Below are positions 29,264 to 38,303 of a stretch of DNA of 46,422 nucleotides, one piece after another. The position numbers and the translations under genes were made by a program. Numbering within the stretch: the first letter of the stretch is position 1; the number at the start of each line of letters is the position of its first letter. Source of the stretch: a virus; the IMG/VR virus record IMGVR_UViG_3300010354_000147, positions 1 to 46,422 of that record; one strand, given 5' to 3'. Below the pieces are notes generated by a model. That model was given only the letters and a program-made list of their open reading frames with translations. It was not told the DNA's origin and ran no database searches.

Positions 29264-30715
29264 TTATCCTGCAGCTTGTGCAATAGCTTTCATTGCAACA
29301 CATTCTTTTTTACCTATTTGACACATTGTAACTTGTGCAGCTTTTATTGGAACATGGTAACCTTTATCTTTTAAGTAATCCTGTACTTTTGCAAGAGCAA
29401 ATTGATCGGTTCCTTCAATTGCCTTTTTTCCTAATTGTGATTCTAAGTATTTTAAGCCTTGTGTTTCAACTTTTTTCAAAACCCCAGCCAAGGCGATACC
29501 TACTTTTGTATTTAGAATTTTTGTTGATCCCCCTGTAAGTGAAGATGCTATTTTTCCTCCCACCTTTTTAGCGGCACCTTTGATTGAGTCAAGAATGTTT
29601 GTTATAATTCCTCCTAATTTACCTAATCCTCGTTCTATAGGTGCCAACATTGGTTTTAAAAATGGTAAATATTTTGTCATCCATGCCACTCCGCTTTTGA
29701 AAACATTAACTACGGATTGTCCAATTCTACCAATTGTATTTCCAACTCCTTTGAACATTTTATAAGTTTCTGGAAAGTTTTTTGCCATTTTTTGAAAAAA
29801 TCCACTTGCGGTAGTTTCTGCTGCTAAAACCGATTGAGCAGGTTTCAATGCACTTCTTAAACCAAAACCTGCTAAAGTTGTTCCCAAAAGATCCATAATT
29901 AAATTAAACCAACTAAATTTTTTACTACCAGTTGACAATTGGTATACGTCCCAAGCAAGTAAGACACCATTAATCGCTAAAATAATACCCGAACCAATTG
30001 GCCCTGTAAAACCTATGATAATTTGTGCAATAGTCCCCAATGTTCCTCCAACAATACTTCTGAAACCCTCCATTATTTCTTCTAAAGTCAAGGACCTTAA
30101 ATAATCAATACCCTTATCAACACCTCTGATTACCATACCGACTGGTGTATAACTAATAATTTTATAAAGGATATTTTTGTTTTGTCCTGAGTATCCTAAA
30201 CTTTCAAGTTTTGACCAAATATCACCATATTCCGAATCTATATCACTCATTTCGTCATTAACCCAGGATCTTAATGAACCATAGGAACCTTCTTTAGCAA
30301 CAAGTTGATTCACAAGGTTTAGAGTTTCTTTACTACTTATCTTTCTGATAGCCGATAGGGCTTTACTCTCGTTCGTTCCATCCCAATCTTTCAAATTACC
30401 ATCACCATCCATGTCGAAGGCACTTTTTAATTCTTTATAGATTTCGTTAGCCTCTTTTTGGGCTATTGAGGCGATTTTTTGTTTTGCCGCCGCTAACTGT
30501 TGAGGGGTTGGTGATTTTGTAACTACTTTTTGTGTTGGGGTCGCACCAGGTGTTTGTACAGGTTGAACCTTTGGTTTAGGTGCAACAGCTTTGGTTTGTT
30601 CGAATATTTTTCTTTTACCTAAATACCCATCTCTTGGAGAACTCATCATTTCTTCAGAAATTCTTCTCACCACATGAATTAATTCTCCTTCAGTTAGTTG
30701 TATTAGAGTTTGCAT
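29264..30715 (-). CDS. 483-aa leader-bearing protein, paralog B
   Basis: The ATG at 30715 gives MQTLIQLTEGELIHVVRRIS then EEM, aligning with its paralog. A Pro/Thr/Gln linker precedes an Ala-rich helix and an EF-hand-like loop FDMDGDGNLKDWDGT. The Gly-rich hydrophobic centre (GTLGTIAQIIIGFTGPIGSG; GVLLAWDVYQLSTGSKKFSW) could insert in membranes. The C-terminal half has KAIEGTDQFALAKVQDYL and a short Cys pair (MCQIGKKECVAMKAIAQAAG). A packaged protein with a bilayer-inserting segment might act at DNA entry; this is inference. Confidence 0.7.
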   Translation of the reverse strand: MQTLIQLTEGELIHVVRRISEEMMSSPRDGYLGKRKIFEQTKAVAPKPKVQPVQTPGATPTQKVVTKSPTPQQLAAAKQKIASIAQKEANEIYKELKSAFDMDGDGNLKDWDGTNESKALSAIRKISSKETLNLVNQLVAKEGSYGSLRSWVNDEMSDIDSEYGDIWSKLESLGYSGQNKNILYKIISYTPVGMVIRGVDKGIDYLRSLTLEEIMEGFRSIVGGTLGTIAQIIIGFTGPIGSGIILAINGVLLAWDVYQLSTGSKKFSWFNLIMDLLGTTLAGFGLRSALKPAQSVLAAETTASGFFQKMAKNFPETYKMFKGVGNTIGRIGQSVVNVFKSGVAWMTKYLPFLKPMLAPIERGLGKLGGIITNILDSIKGAAKKVGGKIASSLTGGSTKILNTKVGIALAGVLKKVETQGLKYLESQLGKKAIEGTDQFALAKVQDYLKDKGYHVPIKAAQVTMCQIGKKECVAMKAIAQAAG

Positions 30716-30737
30716 ACTATTGTTCAAAAAAGATTAT

Positions 30738-30918
30738 TTACTTAATAAATATTACAATACTTTGTTTAGTAACAACTAGTTCCTTTTGAATTTGTAATTT
30801 TAATGAACTATTTTGATGATAGGAAATCCCGTGTATTTTTCTTAATCTTTTAATTAAAAGATTTTTGTCTGTGTTTGTATCTTCTTTAACTAATTTTTTA
30901 TATGTAATAAAAATTCAT
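30738..30918 (-). pseudogene. Decayed 5' copy of the DUF2237 gene
   Basis: The ATG is 3 bases after the paralog A stop, the same spacing as the intact gene after paralog B. DNA aligns with the intact start but has a frameshift after four codons. Downstream, EDTNTDKNLLIKRLRK in another frame matches EETTTDKNLLGKRLRL. The frame then diverges and stops at 30738. Confidence 0.7.
30745..30751 (-). promoter_or_regulatory. TATTTAT upstream motif
   Basis: The minus strand reads GTAATATTTATTAAGTAAA, 29 bases before the ATG of paralog B. The same block stands before paralog A. Confidence 0.55.
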
Positions 30919-30921
30919 GAA

Positions 30922-32379
30922 TTACCCAGCGGCTTGACCAATAGCTTTCATTGCAATACATTGTTTTGCACCCATTTTACAAACCGTATATTGTGCGGTT
31001 TTAACCGTAGCGGTAGAACCATTATTTTTGAGAAAATCTTGAACTTGACTCAAAGCAAATTGGTCGGTACCTTCTAAGGCCTTTTGACCTACTAAAGGAT
31101 GTTTTTGTAAGTATGCCAATCCTTTTGTTTGTAAATTTTTAAGAACTCCACCTAATGCGACACTTACTTTTGTATTTAAAATTCTTGTTGATGCCCCTGT
31201 AAGTGTGGGTGACACTTTTCCTACCACATTTTTAGCACCACCTTTGATTGAGTTAAGTATGTCTGTTATAATTGATCCTAATTTAGTTAATCCTGAACCA
31301 ATAGGTGCTAACATTGGTTTCAAAAAAGGCATAACTTTTGTCATCCATGCTACTCCACTTCTAAAAACATTAACAATCGTTTGTCCAATTTTACCTATTG
31401 TATTTCCAATTGTTTGGAACGACCTGTAAGTTTCTGGATAATTTTTTGCCATTTTTTGAAAAAACTGTGGTAATGTGGCGGCTGTTTCTAAAGCTCCTCT
31501 TGCAGGTTGCAATGCCGCTTTCAATCCAAACCCAGCGAAAGTTGTTCCCAAAATGTCCGCAATAAGATTAAACCATTTGAAATTTTTACTACCTGTTGAC
31601 AATTGGTAGATGTCCCACGCCACTAAAACTCCATTAATTGCTAAAACAATTCCTGAACCAACTGGACCTGTTAAACTTATGATAACTTGTGCAATAGTTC
31701 CCAATGTTCCTCCAACAATTCCTCTAAATCCCTCCATTATTTGTTCTAATGTAAGAGATCTTAAGTAATCAATAGCTTTGTCAGCTCCTTTGACGGCCAA
31801 ACCAATTGGTGAATAACCTGCAATTTTGTAAAGAATATTTTTGTTTTGTCCTGAGTATCCTAAACTTTCAAGTTTTTTCCAAATATCACCATATTCAGAG
31901 TCAAAATCACTCATTTCTGTGTTTACCCATGCTTTTAATGAACCAAATTGTTTTCCTCTTACAATCATCTGATTTAGTAAATTCAAAGTTTCTTTACTTT
32001 TGATTTTTCTGATTGCAGCCAAAGCACCACCTTCATTTGTTCCATCCCAATCCTTCAAATCACCATCTTTATCCATATCGAAGGCATTTTTCAACTCAGT
32101 GTAAATTGTGGTTGCTTCTTTTTGGGCTATTGAGGCAATTTTTTGTTTTGCCGCCGCTAACTGTTGTGGAGTTGGTGTTTTTGCCCCTACGTTTTGTGTT
32201 GGGGTCGCACCAGGTGTTTGTGTAGGTTGAGCCTTTGGTTGAGGGGTCACTGTTTTGGTCTGCTCAAATATTTTTCTTTTACCCAAATATCTACCGTTGG
32301 TAGAACTTTTCATTTCTTCAGAAATTCTTCTTATCACATGAACTAATTCACTTTCGGTTAATTGGATTGTTGTTTGCAT
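30922..32379 (-). CDS. 485-aa leader-bearing protein, paralog A
   Basis: The leader is MQTTIQLTESELVHVIRRIS then EEM. Collinear with paralog B throughout: linker with TPTQNVGAKTPTPQQLAAAK, EF-hand-like FDMDKDGDLKDWDGT, hydrophobic centre GTLGTIAQVIISLTGPVGSG, and C-terminal KALEGTDQFALSQVQDFL plus Cys pair (VCKMGAKQCIAMKAIGQAAG). Clearly a tandem duplicate, diverged along the whole length, so both copies are probably functional. Confidence 0.7.
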   Translation of the reverse strand: MQTTIQLTESELVHVIRRISEEMKSSTNGRYLGKRKIFEQTKTVTPQPKAQPTQTPGATPTQNVGAKTPTPQQLAAAKQKIASIAQKEATTIYTELKNAFDMDKDGDLKDWDGTNEGGALAAIRKIKSKETLNLLNQMIVRGKQFGSLKAWVNTEMSDFDSEYGDIWKKLESLGYSGQNKNILYKIAGYSPIGLAVKGADKAIDYLRSLTLEQIMEGFRGIVGGTLGTIAQVIISLTGPVGSGIVLAINGVLVAWDIYQLSTGSKNFKWFNLIADILGTTFAGFGLKAALQPARGALETAATLPQFFQKMAKNYPETYRSFQTIGNTIGKIGQTIVNVFRSGVAWMTKVMPFLKPMLAPIGSGLTKLGSIITDILNSIKGGAKNVVGKVSPTLTGASTRILNTKVSVALGGVLKNLQTKGLAYLQKHPLVGQKALEGTDQFALSQVQDFLKNNGSTATVKTAQYTVCKMGAKQCIAMKAIGQAAG

Positions 32380-32409
32380 AGTATCGCCTAAAAAAGGATT
32401 ATTTTCTTA

Positions 32410-32416
32410 ATAAATA
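32410..32416 (-). promoter_or_regulatory. TATTTAT upstream motif
   Basis: The minus strand reads GTAATATTTATTAAGAAAA, 30 bases before the ATG of paralog A. Confidence 0.55.
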
Positions 32417-32582
32417 TTACGATAGTTTGTTTAGTGATAATAATTTTATTTTTTACTTGTTTTAACTATGTTACACCTAAAACAGATTCAAATATATTCA
32501 GAAATTCTCTTCTGCCGATAATTTTATTATTAGTTATTAAAATTCTACTTTTTAATAAAAAAACTGTATATAATTAATTTTT

Positions 32583-33749
32583 TTAGTTGATAACATTTCC
32601 CATATTATCATATTCTATTTTTTCTACATCAATATAAAAGGTAGCATTCTTTTTGTAAGTGTCCCAAGAGGGTGCCCAATAAGGACTTAAAATAATAGTT
32701 CCGCCAGTCATTTCCTCAATCTCATTTTGTATTTTTCTTCCTAACCAATTATCATAGTTTGCCGCGGTATCTTCCACATCATGATATATTTTAATAAGTG
32801 GTTTTCCTTCATAATTCGTATAAACTTCAATAAATTCAACCTCATCAAAAAGGTCATAAATCATCATTTTAGTTAAATCAAGTTTTTTGTTTTCAGATTT
32901 ACTTTCATTCATAAACTCAACCTCATCCTTACAATTATCTACATACCATGGTGTATAAATATAAACTCTGATTCCCATAGATCTTAATGAATCTTCCAAA
33001 GAATTAAGTTCGTCTTCGATTTCAGAAATCGAGGCCACTAAATCATCTGTTGAGGCGGTTTTTGATCGTATTTCATATTCCTTATCATGAGAATTATATA
33101 CTGCCCATATATCACAAAGTCCATCCCAACTAACTAAAGATAACAATACATTTATTGCTTTTAGATTTTTGTCAGTTTCACTATTAATACTCTCATTTAC
33201 ACTTTCATTTCCACCGTAAAGTTTGTCATTAATTTCCTTAACATTATCTCCAGTAAAATAAATTTCATCAGCGTCATGTAGATTAACATCTTTTCCATTT
33301 ATTTGTGCAACATAAAAATAATTGGAGTCTTTGAAATTAATCATTTTTGTTTTTATTTTTCCATTAGTGCCGTCGTTTTGGATTGCAGCAATTATGGATT
33401 TAAAAGTTTCATTTTCATCTGAACTTAATTTATCTTCGTCATAGATAAGATTTATTTCTGGCCAAGAATTAGTATCCCATATGTTTTTTTTTATTCCTAT
33501 TATTTCATATTGTAAAGGAAATGAAATTGGGTTTGGGTCTCTTAGTTTTTTGTAATAAGTAAAATCTACCGTTCCTGTTAAATCATTAAATATTGAAGTA
33601 ATTTCAGGGTCACCTTTAAATATTTCTTTAAGATTACCTACTCCCCCAACCATTTCTGCGGCGTCAAAAATATTACTATTTTCAATAACTTGTTTTAACT
33701 CTTGTTGAAGTCTGCTTTCTTTCAAAATATGTCTGATAAGATTTTTCAT
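32583..33749 (-). CDS. 388-aa leader-bearing protein, VGG-NL type
   Basis: The leader is MKNLIRHILKESRLQQELKQ. It shares AAEMVGGVGNLKEIFKG with the 149-aa protein at 11527. It appears to have several domains: an N-terminal part, a middle with VLLSLVSWDGLCDIWAVYN, then MGIRVYIYTPWYVDNC and MTGGTIILSPYWAPSWDTYK. Starts 10 bases after the DHH-lysozyme gene, so probably co-transcribed. Function unknown. Confidence 0.65.
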   Translation of the reverse strand: MKNLIRHILKESRLQQELKQVIENSNIFDAAEMVGGVGNLKEIFKGDPEITSIFNDLTGTVDFTYYKKLRDPNPISFPLQYEIIGIKKNIWDTNSWPEINLIYDEDKLSSDENETFKSIIAAIQNDGTNGKIKTKMINFKDSNYFYVAQINGKDVNLHDADEIYFTGDNVKEINDKLYGGNESVNESINSETDKNLKAINVLLSLVSWDGLCDIWAVYNSHDKEYEIRSKTASTDDLVASISEIEDELNSLEDSLRSMGIRVYIYTPWYVDNCKDEVEFMNESKSENKKLDLTKMMIYDLFDEVEFIEVYTNYEGKPLIKIYHDVEDTAANYDNWLGRKIQNEIEEMTGGTIILSPYWAPSWDTYKKNATFYIDVEKIEYDNMGNVIN

Positions 33750-33761
33750 TGGATATCTGCT

Positions 33762-36629
33762 CTAAGCGGTCTTCATCCCATCAGGATTTTTGATTGCAGC
33801 CTCTACTTTACCTTTATTCAAAAGTCTTGTTCCTGCTCTTGATGATATGGCAACATCTAATAATTCCTTGTCAGATTTACCAGATTTTACCGCATCTTCT
33901 AAGTTTTTTGCAAACTTTTTGAAAAACCCTGGTCCGTTCCAAGTGGCATAAGACATGTGAACTAATAATCCCTTATTTTTCATAATCTTTTCTTTTACTG
34001 AAGGATCTTTGACAAATGAAGACATATTTCTATCAAAAGCCCTTTTCATGATTTGGACTGCTAAATCTTTGAGGACTTCTTCTTTATCTCCACCTCTAGA
34101 ATTCCACTTCCATTTTTGACAAAAAGCATCCATATTTGTCCACTTCATGCTTCTTCCCGAACCTGATGATTTTGCACCCAAAGCATATTTTTCATCATCA
34201 ATTATTTTAAAGAACTTTTTACCTTCATCTGAACTCTCTATATTACCGGCATATCTGTCTAAACCAAACATAGTTTCAGTAGAAACTCCCATTCCAGCTT
34301 TAGGGTGTGCAGGACAAAAAGGATTCCAATAACCTCCTTCAAAATTTGCAATAACTTTTTTTGTTATATTAGCAAAATCAGTATCTGAACCAGATGTCAT
34401 TGACAAATTTACATCTGAGTCGGTTGAACTTGTTGAGGAGTCTGCATTAGTTGTTGAAGGTGGTGTAGTTTCCCCTTCACTTTCTCCACCTATACCTAAA
34501 TTTTGTTTTGCAATAGCACCAAAATTAGAAAAAAGAGATGTGAAGTTCATAAAATTGTTTTTAGTTTCTTGAGATGTAGTTGTTGATTTACCACCATCTA
34601 CGATATTAGAGGCTGAAGTAATAACAGGATCTGAAACCCTAATGTATTTATCTTTTCCTGAACCATGTGGGGGATATTTGTTAGGTAGTGTGTATTTAAA
34701 AAAGTATTGCCTTATATAAACTCCCTTACTGTTTTTAAAATCTAAAACTTGAGTAATGTCTTGAGCACCTCCCTTTTCTAATTTCCTTTTCAATGGTTCA
34801 ACTTGACTTAAAGCCCTTTGATCTGCAGTACCACCGGCCGAACCTCTTGTGGATACTCCCATATATGCTTTCCCATCTTTACTTTCATCAATTGTTGCTT
34901 GCCAATCGACTTTGTAATTTTTTGAGTCTACTGTGATTTGTATATCCACAACATCAGGATTAATACCTGCATCATAAACTTCCTTTAGTTTTTCATCAAT
35001 TTTAGTTGTCATTCTTCCACCAAACTTGTCTGATTTTCTTCTTTCGAAAGAGTGTAAAGCGTCAGCATCCCCTTTGGGTGCGGTGTAACTATCCTTTAAT
35101 ATTATAGGAAGACTAATTTTTTGTTCTTTAAGTAAAAAAGATTTTATTGGTTTGGTTAAGATTTCTTTTTTTTTTATATACAAAAAATTTTCGTTCAACT
35201 CAGTTTCACTATTTTTACTTATTTTTTCTTTCAAAGTTTTTACAAATTGACTCTGTATGTCTTTTAACAATTCAACATATGAATTTCTTAATCTTTTTTC
35301 AGGATCTTCAAATTTAGCATTAGAATAGAGATAATTTATTCCTGAAATATTTGTTATACATTTGTGTCCACCTGAATTAGCCATTATCACATCATATCCA
35401 TTTACCGAAGCTTTGTTGAAAACTTTCCTATCTTCAAAAGGTATTGTTTTATATAAGTCTTTTGATTTGTAGTCAAGGTATCTTTGTAGTTTTTCTGTTC
35501 CATTAATCTTTAATGATGGTGAATTTCCGTATATAGCCATAAAGTCTCTGAAAGTAAATCCAACTGATTGTTGTTCTGCATCCATTTCTGAAATTCTTTT
35601 CAGAGTTGCAAAACTTATTCTTTGTTTTTCTAACTCAGGTCTGAACTTTTCTAAAACCTCATCTTTTATTTCTCCTAAATCAACACCTTTAAGTGCTCTA
35701 TCTTTTTTATATGGATTACAGGAGGCTTGAACCATACCCATGGGTAAACCTGTAACTAAAAATTCCGCTTCGGGATGGTTTAAAAATGGTGTATACCTGT
35801 CGTATCCTCCAGATTTCATTGTAGGCCCTAAACCATATTGAGAAATTATCCCGTCTTCGAAATTTACCCCTTTTTCTTTTCTTGATTGTATGTATTTTTC
35901 TTGATTTTGTATGAGTGTTTCAACAGGAGCATAACCTTCCTTGGTCATTTGATCTTTTATATTTAAAAGAATACTTTGTAATGATGGTTTAGCATTCATA
36001 ACTATATTCCTTAAAAAGTTTGGTTTATTTTTAAAGGCCAACAACAATTTATTAGCAACTAAACCCATCATTTTTTTGTTTTCTTTAATCCCCTTTGTTC
36101 GATCTATTCTGAATAGATATTGGACAACTTGTTCAGGTGTTATATTATGTTTTGCAAAATCAGCTGAGTCGACCATAGAAATTGTTTCAATATCGTCTTG
36201 AGTAAAAATGTCACTTGGTGATATCGTTTGAGAAATGGTTTCAACATTCGATCTTGATGGTTTAAAACTAGTTGATGTACCCTTTTCAACACCTGCCTGT
36301 GTGTCGTGATGATCAGTATGAATTACAAACATTGGTTTTCCATGTGCAAAATCAACAAGAACAGGCATTATTTCACCTTCCCCTTCGACTTTCTTAATTG
36401 CAAATTCTTTAGATCCATACTGTATTATTTCAGCATCAACAACTTTGATTCCGTTTTGTTCTAAATAATTTTTCATAGCTAACGCGGTTGTCACACCATC
36501 CAGGTCTTGGTGAAAGTATATTTTAGCCATCGGATATCTCTTTGCTATGTTTTTAATATCTCTAATTCCACTTTCACTTAACAATCTTTTAGATTCTTCA
36601 GTGATAATTTTGATAATATAATCTCTCAT
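33762..36629 (-). CDS. 955-aa fusion: leader, DHH/DHHA1 phosphoesterase, lysozyme-like domain
   Basis: The ATG at 36629 (MRDYIIKIITEESKRLLSES) follows a TATTTAT motif. Residues ~33-430 hold a full DHH set: FHQDLDG (39-45), LVDFAHG (91-97), HTDHHDT (104-110), VDSADF (153-158) and the DHHA1 motif SGGHK (419-423), as in RecJ/NrnA-type exonucleases or nanoRNases using Mn ions. Near 493-503 an internal leader-like KPIKSFLLKEQ occurs. A beta domain (504-670), a Ser/Thr linker (~680-750) and a C-terminal domain (752-955: NFEGGYWNPFCPAHPKAGMG, TMFGLDRYAG, SYATWNGPGFFKKFAKNL) of muramidase-like look follow. The combination is unusual. Confidence 0.75.
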   Translation of the reverse strand: MRDYIIKIITEESKRLLSESGIRDIKNIAKRYPMAKIYFHQDLDGVTTALAMKNYLEQNGIKVVDAEIIQYGSKEFAIKKVEGEGEIMPVLVDFAHGKPMFVIHTDHHDTQAGVEKGTSTSFKPSRSNVETISQTISPSDIFTQDDIETISMVDSADFAKHNITPEQVVQYLFRIDRTKGIKENKKMMGLVANKLLLAFKNKPNFLRNIVMNAKPSLQSILLNIKDQMTKEGYAPVETLIQNQEKYIQSRKEKGVNFEDGIISQYGLGPTMKSGGYDRYTPFLNHPEAEFLVTGLPMGMVQASCNPYKKDRALKGVDLGEIKDEVLEKFRPELEKQRISFATLKRISEMDAEQQSVGFTFRDFMAIYGNSPSLKINGTEKLQRYLDYKSKDLYKTIPFEDRKVFNKASVNGYDVIMANSGGHKCITNISGINYLYSNAKFEDPEKRLRNSYVELLKDIQSQFVKTLKEKISKNSETELNENFLYIKKKEILTKPIKSFLLKEQKISLPIILKDSYTAPKGDADALHSFERRKSDKFGGRMTTKIDEKLKEVYDAGINPDVVDIQITVDSKNYKVDWQATIDESKDGKAYMGVSTRGSAGGTADQRALSQVEPLKRKLEKGGAQDITQVLDFKNSKGVYIRQYFFKYTLPNKYPPHGSGKDKYIRVSDPVITSASNIVDGGKSTTTSQETKNNFMNFTSLFSNFGAIAKQNLGIGGESEGETTPPSTTNADSSTSSTDSDVNLSMTSGSDTDFANITKKVIANFEGGYWNPFCPAHPKAGMGVSTETMFGLDRYAGNIESSDEGKKFFKIIDDEKYALGAKSSGSGRSMKWTNMDAFCQKWKWNSRGGDKEEVLKDLAVQIMKRAFDRNMSSFVKDPSVKEKIMKNKGLLVHMSYATWNGPGFFKKFAKNLEDAVKSGKSDKELLDVAISSRAGTRLLNKGKVEAAIKNPDGMKTA

Positions 36630-36634
36630 AATCA

Positions 36635-36641
36635 ATAAATA
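36635..36641 (-). promoter_or_regulatory. TATTTAT upstream motif
   Basis: The minus strand reads AAAGTATTTATTGATTATG before the 955-aa gene. Confidence 0.55.
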
Positions 36642-36689
36642 CTTTGAAAAATAATTTAAACCTATGATAGTTTGTAAAGAAAAAATTTG

Positions 36690-36697
36690 TATCTTTG
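36690..36697 (+). promoter_or_regulatory. Host-type -7 element before the 67-aa gene
   Basis: TATCTTTG, 4 bases before the ATG, so the RNA would be almost leaderless. The nearest TTTG is only 15 bases upstream, shorter than the usual spacing, so this is a weaker match than those at 19374 and 38386. Confidence 0.4.
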
Positions 36698-36701
36698 TTT
36701 T

Positions 36702-36905
36702 ATGGAAATGAGAAAAATAAACGAACGTATTTATGAGTTTTTTGATTTGAAATATGAAGATCAAATTGAAGAAGTTGAAGTTTTAGAGGAAGAAGTTATT
36801 GAAGAAGTTGAACTATCTATTACAGCGGGAGAGTTTTTTGGACTTATGTCTTCTATTTTGGAAGACCTCACGGTTGAAGATGCAGAATCAATTGGTTTAT
36901 TTTGA
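36702..36905 (+). CDS. 67-aa acidic protein
   Basis: Starts MEMRKINERIYEFFDLKYED, then a strongly acidic stretch (EVEVLEEEVIEEVELSITAG) and a hydrophobic helix EFFGLMSSILEDL. No leader. It lies behind a host-type -7 element on the opposite strand to the leader genes. Very negative charge could mimic DNA, as in anti-restriction or anti-nuclease proteins, but there is no direct support. Confidence 0.55.
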   Translation: MEMRKINERIYEFFDLKYEDQIEEVEVLEEEVIEEVELSITAGEFFGLMSSILEDLTVEDAESIGLF

Positions 36906-36910
36906 TTATT

Positions 36911-37195
36911 ATGATGAAGTTATTTAGATTCTACATAATTTACAGGTTTGCTCAAGATGCAATTACCGCGGCTAAAATTTATAATATGTTGTATAACAAT
37001 GAAAACTTAAAAGATTCTTTTGAGATCAAGAATACAACTAAACCTGCGGTAAAGTCCAACATGAACACAACTAAACAAAAAAGTAAAAAGGATGAGATAA
37101 TTGATTCTTTAAACTACTTGAAATCCAAAAAGAGTCCAACTAAACAGGATAAAGATTCTATTTATACTTTACAAATGATTCTTAAAAACATGTAA
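36911..37195 (+). CDS. 94-aa basic protein
   Basis: The ATG at 36911 (MMKLFRFYIIYRFAQDAITA) lies 5 bases after the stop of the 67-aa gene. A hydrophobic N-terminal helix is followed by a Lys-rich tail (NTTKQKSKKDEIIDSLNYLK). Co-transcribed with the acidic 67-aa gene; the two opposite charges might pair, which is speculation. Confidence 0.55.
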   Translation: MMKLFRFYIIYRFAQDAITAAKIYNMLYNNENLKDSFEIKNTTKPAVKSNMNTTKQKSKKDEIIDSLNYLKSKKSPTKQDKDSIYTLQMILKNM

Positions 37196-37201
37196 CCAAA
37201 A

Positions 37202-38131
37202 TTATGTTGGGAGTTTTTTACCTTTCAAATGAGTTTTTTCGGATTCAACTCTGATTTTTATCTTTGATTTGTAATTTTTGGGTAGTTTGGTTTTTATTCC
37301 AACCAGTTCTCCCATTTCGTTATCCATACGGACAGTAACTTCTTTTTTGTCAAGATTCAACATTATTTGTCCTGTTGTTTGCATGTTATAAATATTTTTT
37401 GTTCTATACGGATTGAGAAATGGATCTTCATCATATTTTTGTTTCAATCTATCTATAACCTCATTGTCTGTTTTAACACTTTGTAAATGTTTTTTTGCAA
37501 GTTCTAACCTCATATGTGAAGATTTCTTTTTTTCTCCTTTTGTGTAACCTACTGATTTGTGGTAAATACCATGATTAGTTCTTACTAAAACTTTTTTTTC
37601 TTTTTTCAGTTTTTTAATAATCGGGGAATGTTTTGATGTCATCTCAACAACGTATATGTTACTTGAGTCTGAAACAAAAGTTTCTCCTTTCAAACCAACA
37701 TTTTTTTTATCATCAGCACTGTAACCAATGATCGATTTTATAACTTGAGGTAATGTTTTCTTAGATAATGCGTTTCTTATTTTTTTACCATCATACGATT
37801 TTATTTTTCTCCCTTTAGCGTCATTTGTTTTACGTTTTTTTTCAACTTCTTTACCTTCTTTTTCGTCTTGGTTTACAAGTAAGCTTGAGTTAACAATTCC
37901 AATACCATATTCGTTCATACCTTCGCACCAATCTGTATCAATATCTCTCCAATAAACAACTTCCACATCGTCAATAAGTTCATGTATAATTTCAACTTTT
38001 GCTTTATAACCTCTATCCCTGTTTTTTGCTAATACAACCCCATCATTCAATCTCACTGCTGCAATTGTACATTCTCCAATAATTTTTGGTTGAGTTTCTT
38101 CGCAAAGTATTGTTTTTATTAGATTTCTCAT
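37202..38131 (-). CDS. 309-aa leader-bearing Ntn-hydrolase-like protein
   Basis: The ATG at 38131 gives the leader MRNLIKTILCEETQPKIIGE. The segment ECTIAAVRLNDGVVLAKNRD (about 20-39) matches the nucleophile region of the choloylglycine hydrolase / acyl-CoA:6-APA acyltransferase clan, in which a Cys exposed by cleavage is the nucleophile. CEGMNEYGIGIVNSSLL (about 73-89) fits its conserved G-M-N-E-x-G pattern. The family cleaves non-peptide C-N amide bonds. Normally self-processing exposes the Cys; here leader removal could trim to CEE or near the second Cys, linking activation to packaging (inference). Confidence 0.75.
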   Translation of the reverse strand: MRNLIKTILCEETQPKIIGECTIAAVRLNDGVVLAKNRDRGYKAKVEIIHELIDDVEVVYWRDIDTDWCEGMNEYGIGIVNSSLLVNQDEKEGKEVEKKRKTNDAKGRKIKSYDGKKIRNALSKKTLPQVIKSIIGYSADDKKNVGLKGETFVSDSSNIYVVEMTSKHSPIIKKLKKEKKVLVRTNHGIYHKSVGYTKGEKKKSSHMRLELAKKHLQSVKTDNEVIDRLKQKYDEDPFLNPYRTKNIYNMQTTGQIMLNLDKKEVTVRMDNEMGELVGIKTKLPKNYKSKIKIRVESEKTHLKGKKLPT

Positions 38132-38136
38132 TAACA

Positions 38137-38143
38137 ATAAATA
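38137..38143 (-). promoter_or_regulatory. TATTTAT upstream motif
   Basis: The minus strand reads AAAGTATTTATTGTTAATG before the Ntn-hydrolase-like gene. Confidence 0.55.
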
Positions 38144-38192
38144 CTTTTACTAATTAAAAACTTGTGGTATTTAATCCAAAGATATTTTTAAA

Positions 38193-38303
38193 CTAATTTA
38201 ATGTTGAATTGCGTTTGGTTTTACGTTGATGTTCAAAATATTCTTTTCTGTCTCTTAATATTGTTATCACTAAGGGTAACAATAAAATTATAAAAGTTAT
38301 CAT
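38193..38303 (-). CDS. Possible 36-aa membrane peptide
   Basis: Starts MITFIILLLPLVITILRDRK; one hydrophobic helix and a basic tail ending KRNSTLN. It lies in the gap between the Ntn-hydrolase-like and UvrC-like genes, on the minus strand. Composition is convincing for a small membrane peptide, but there is no promoter or homology evidence. Confidence 0.4.
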   Translation of the reverse strand: MITFIILLLPLVITILRDRKEYFEHQRKTKRNSTLN

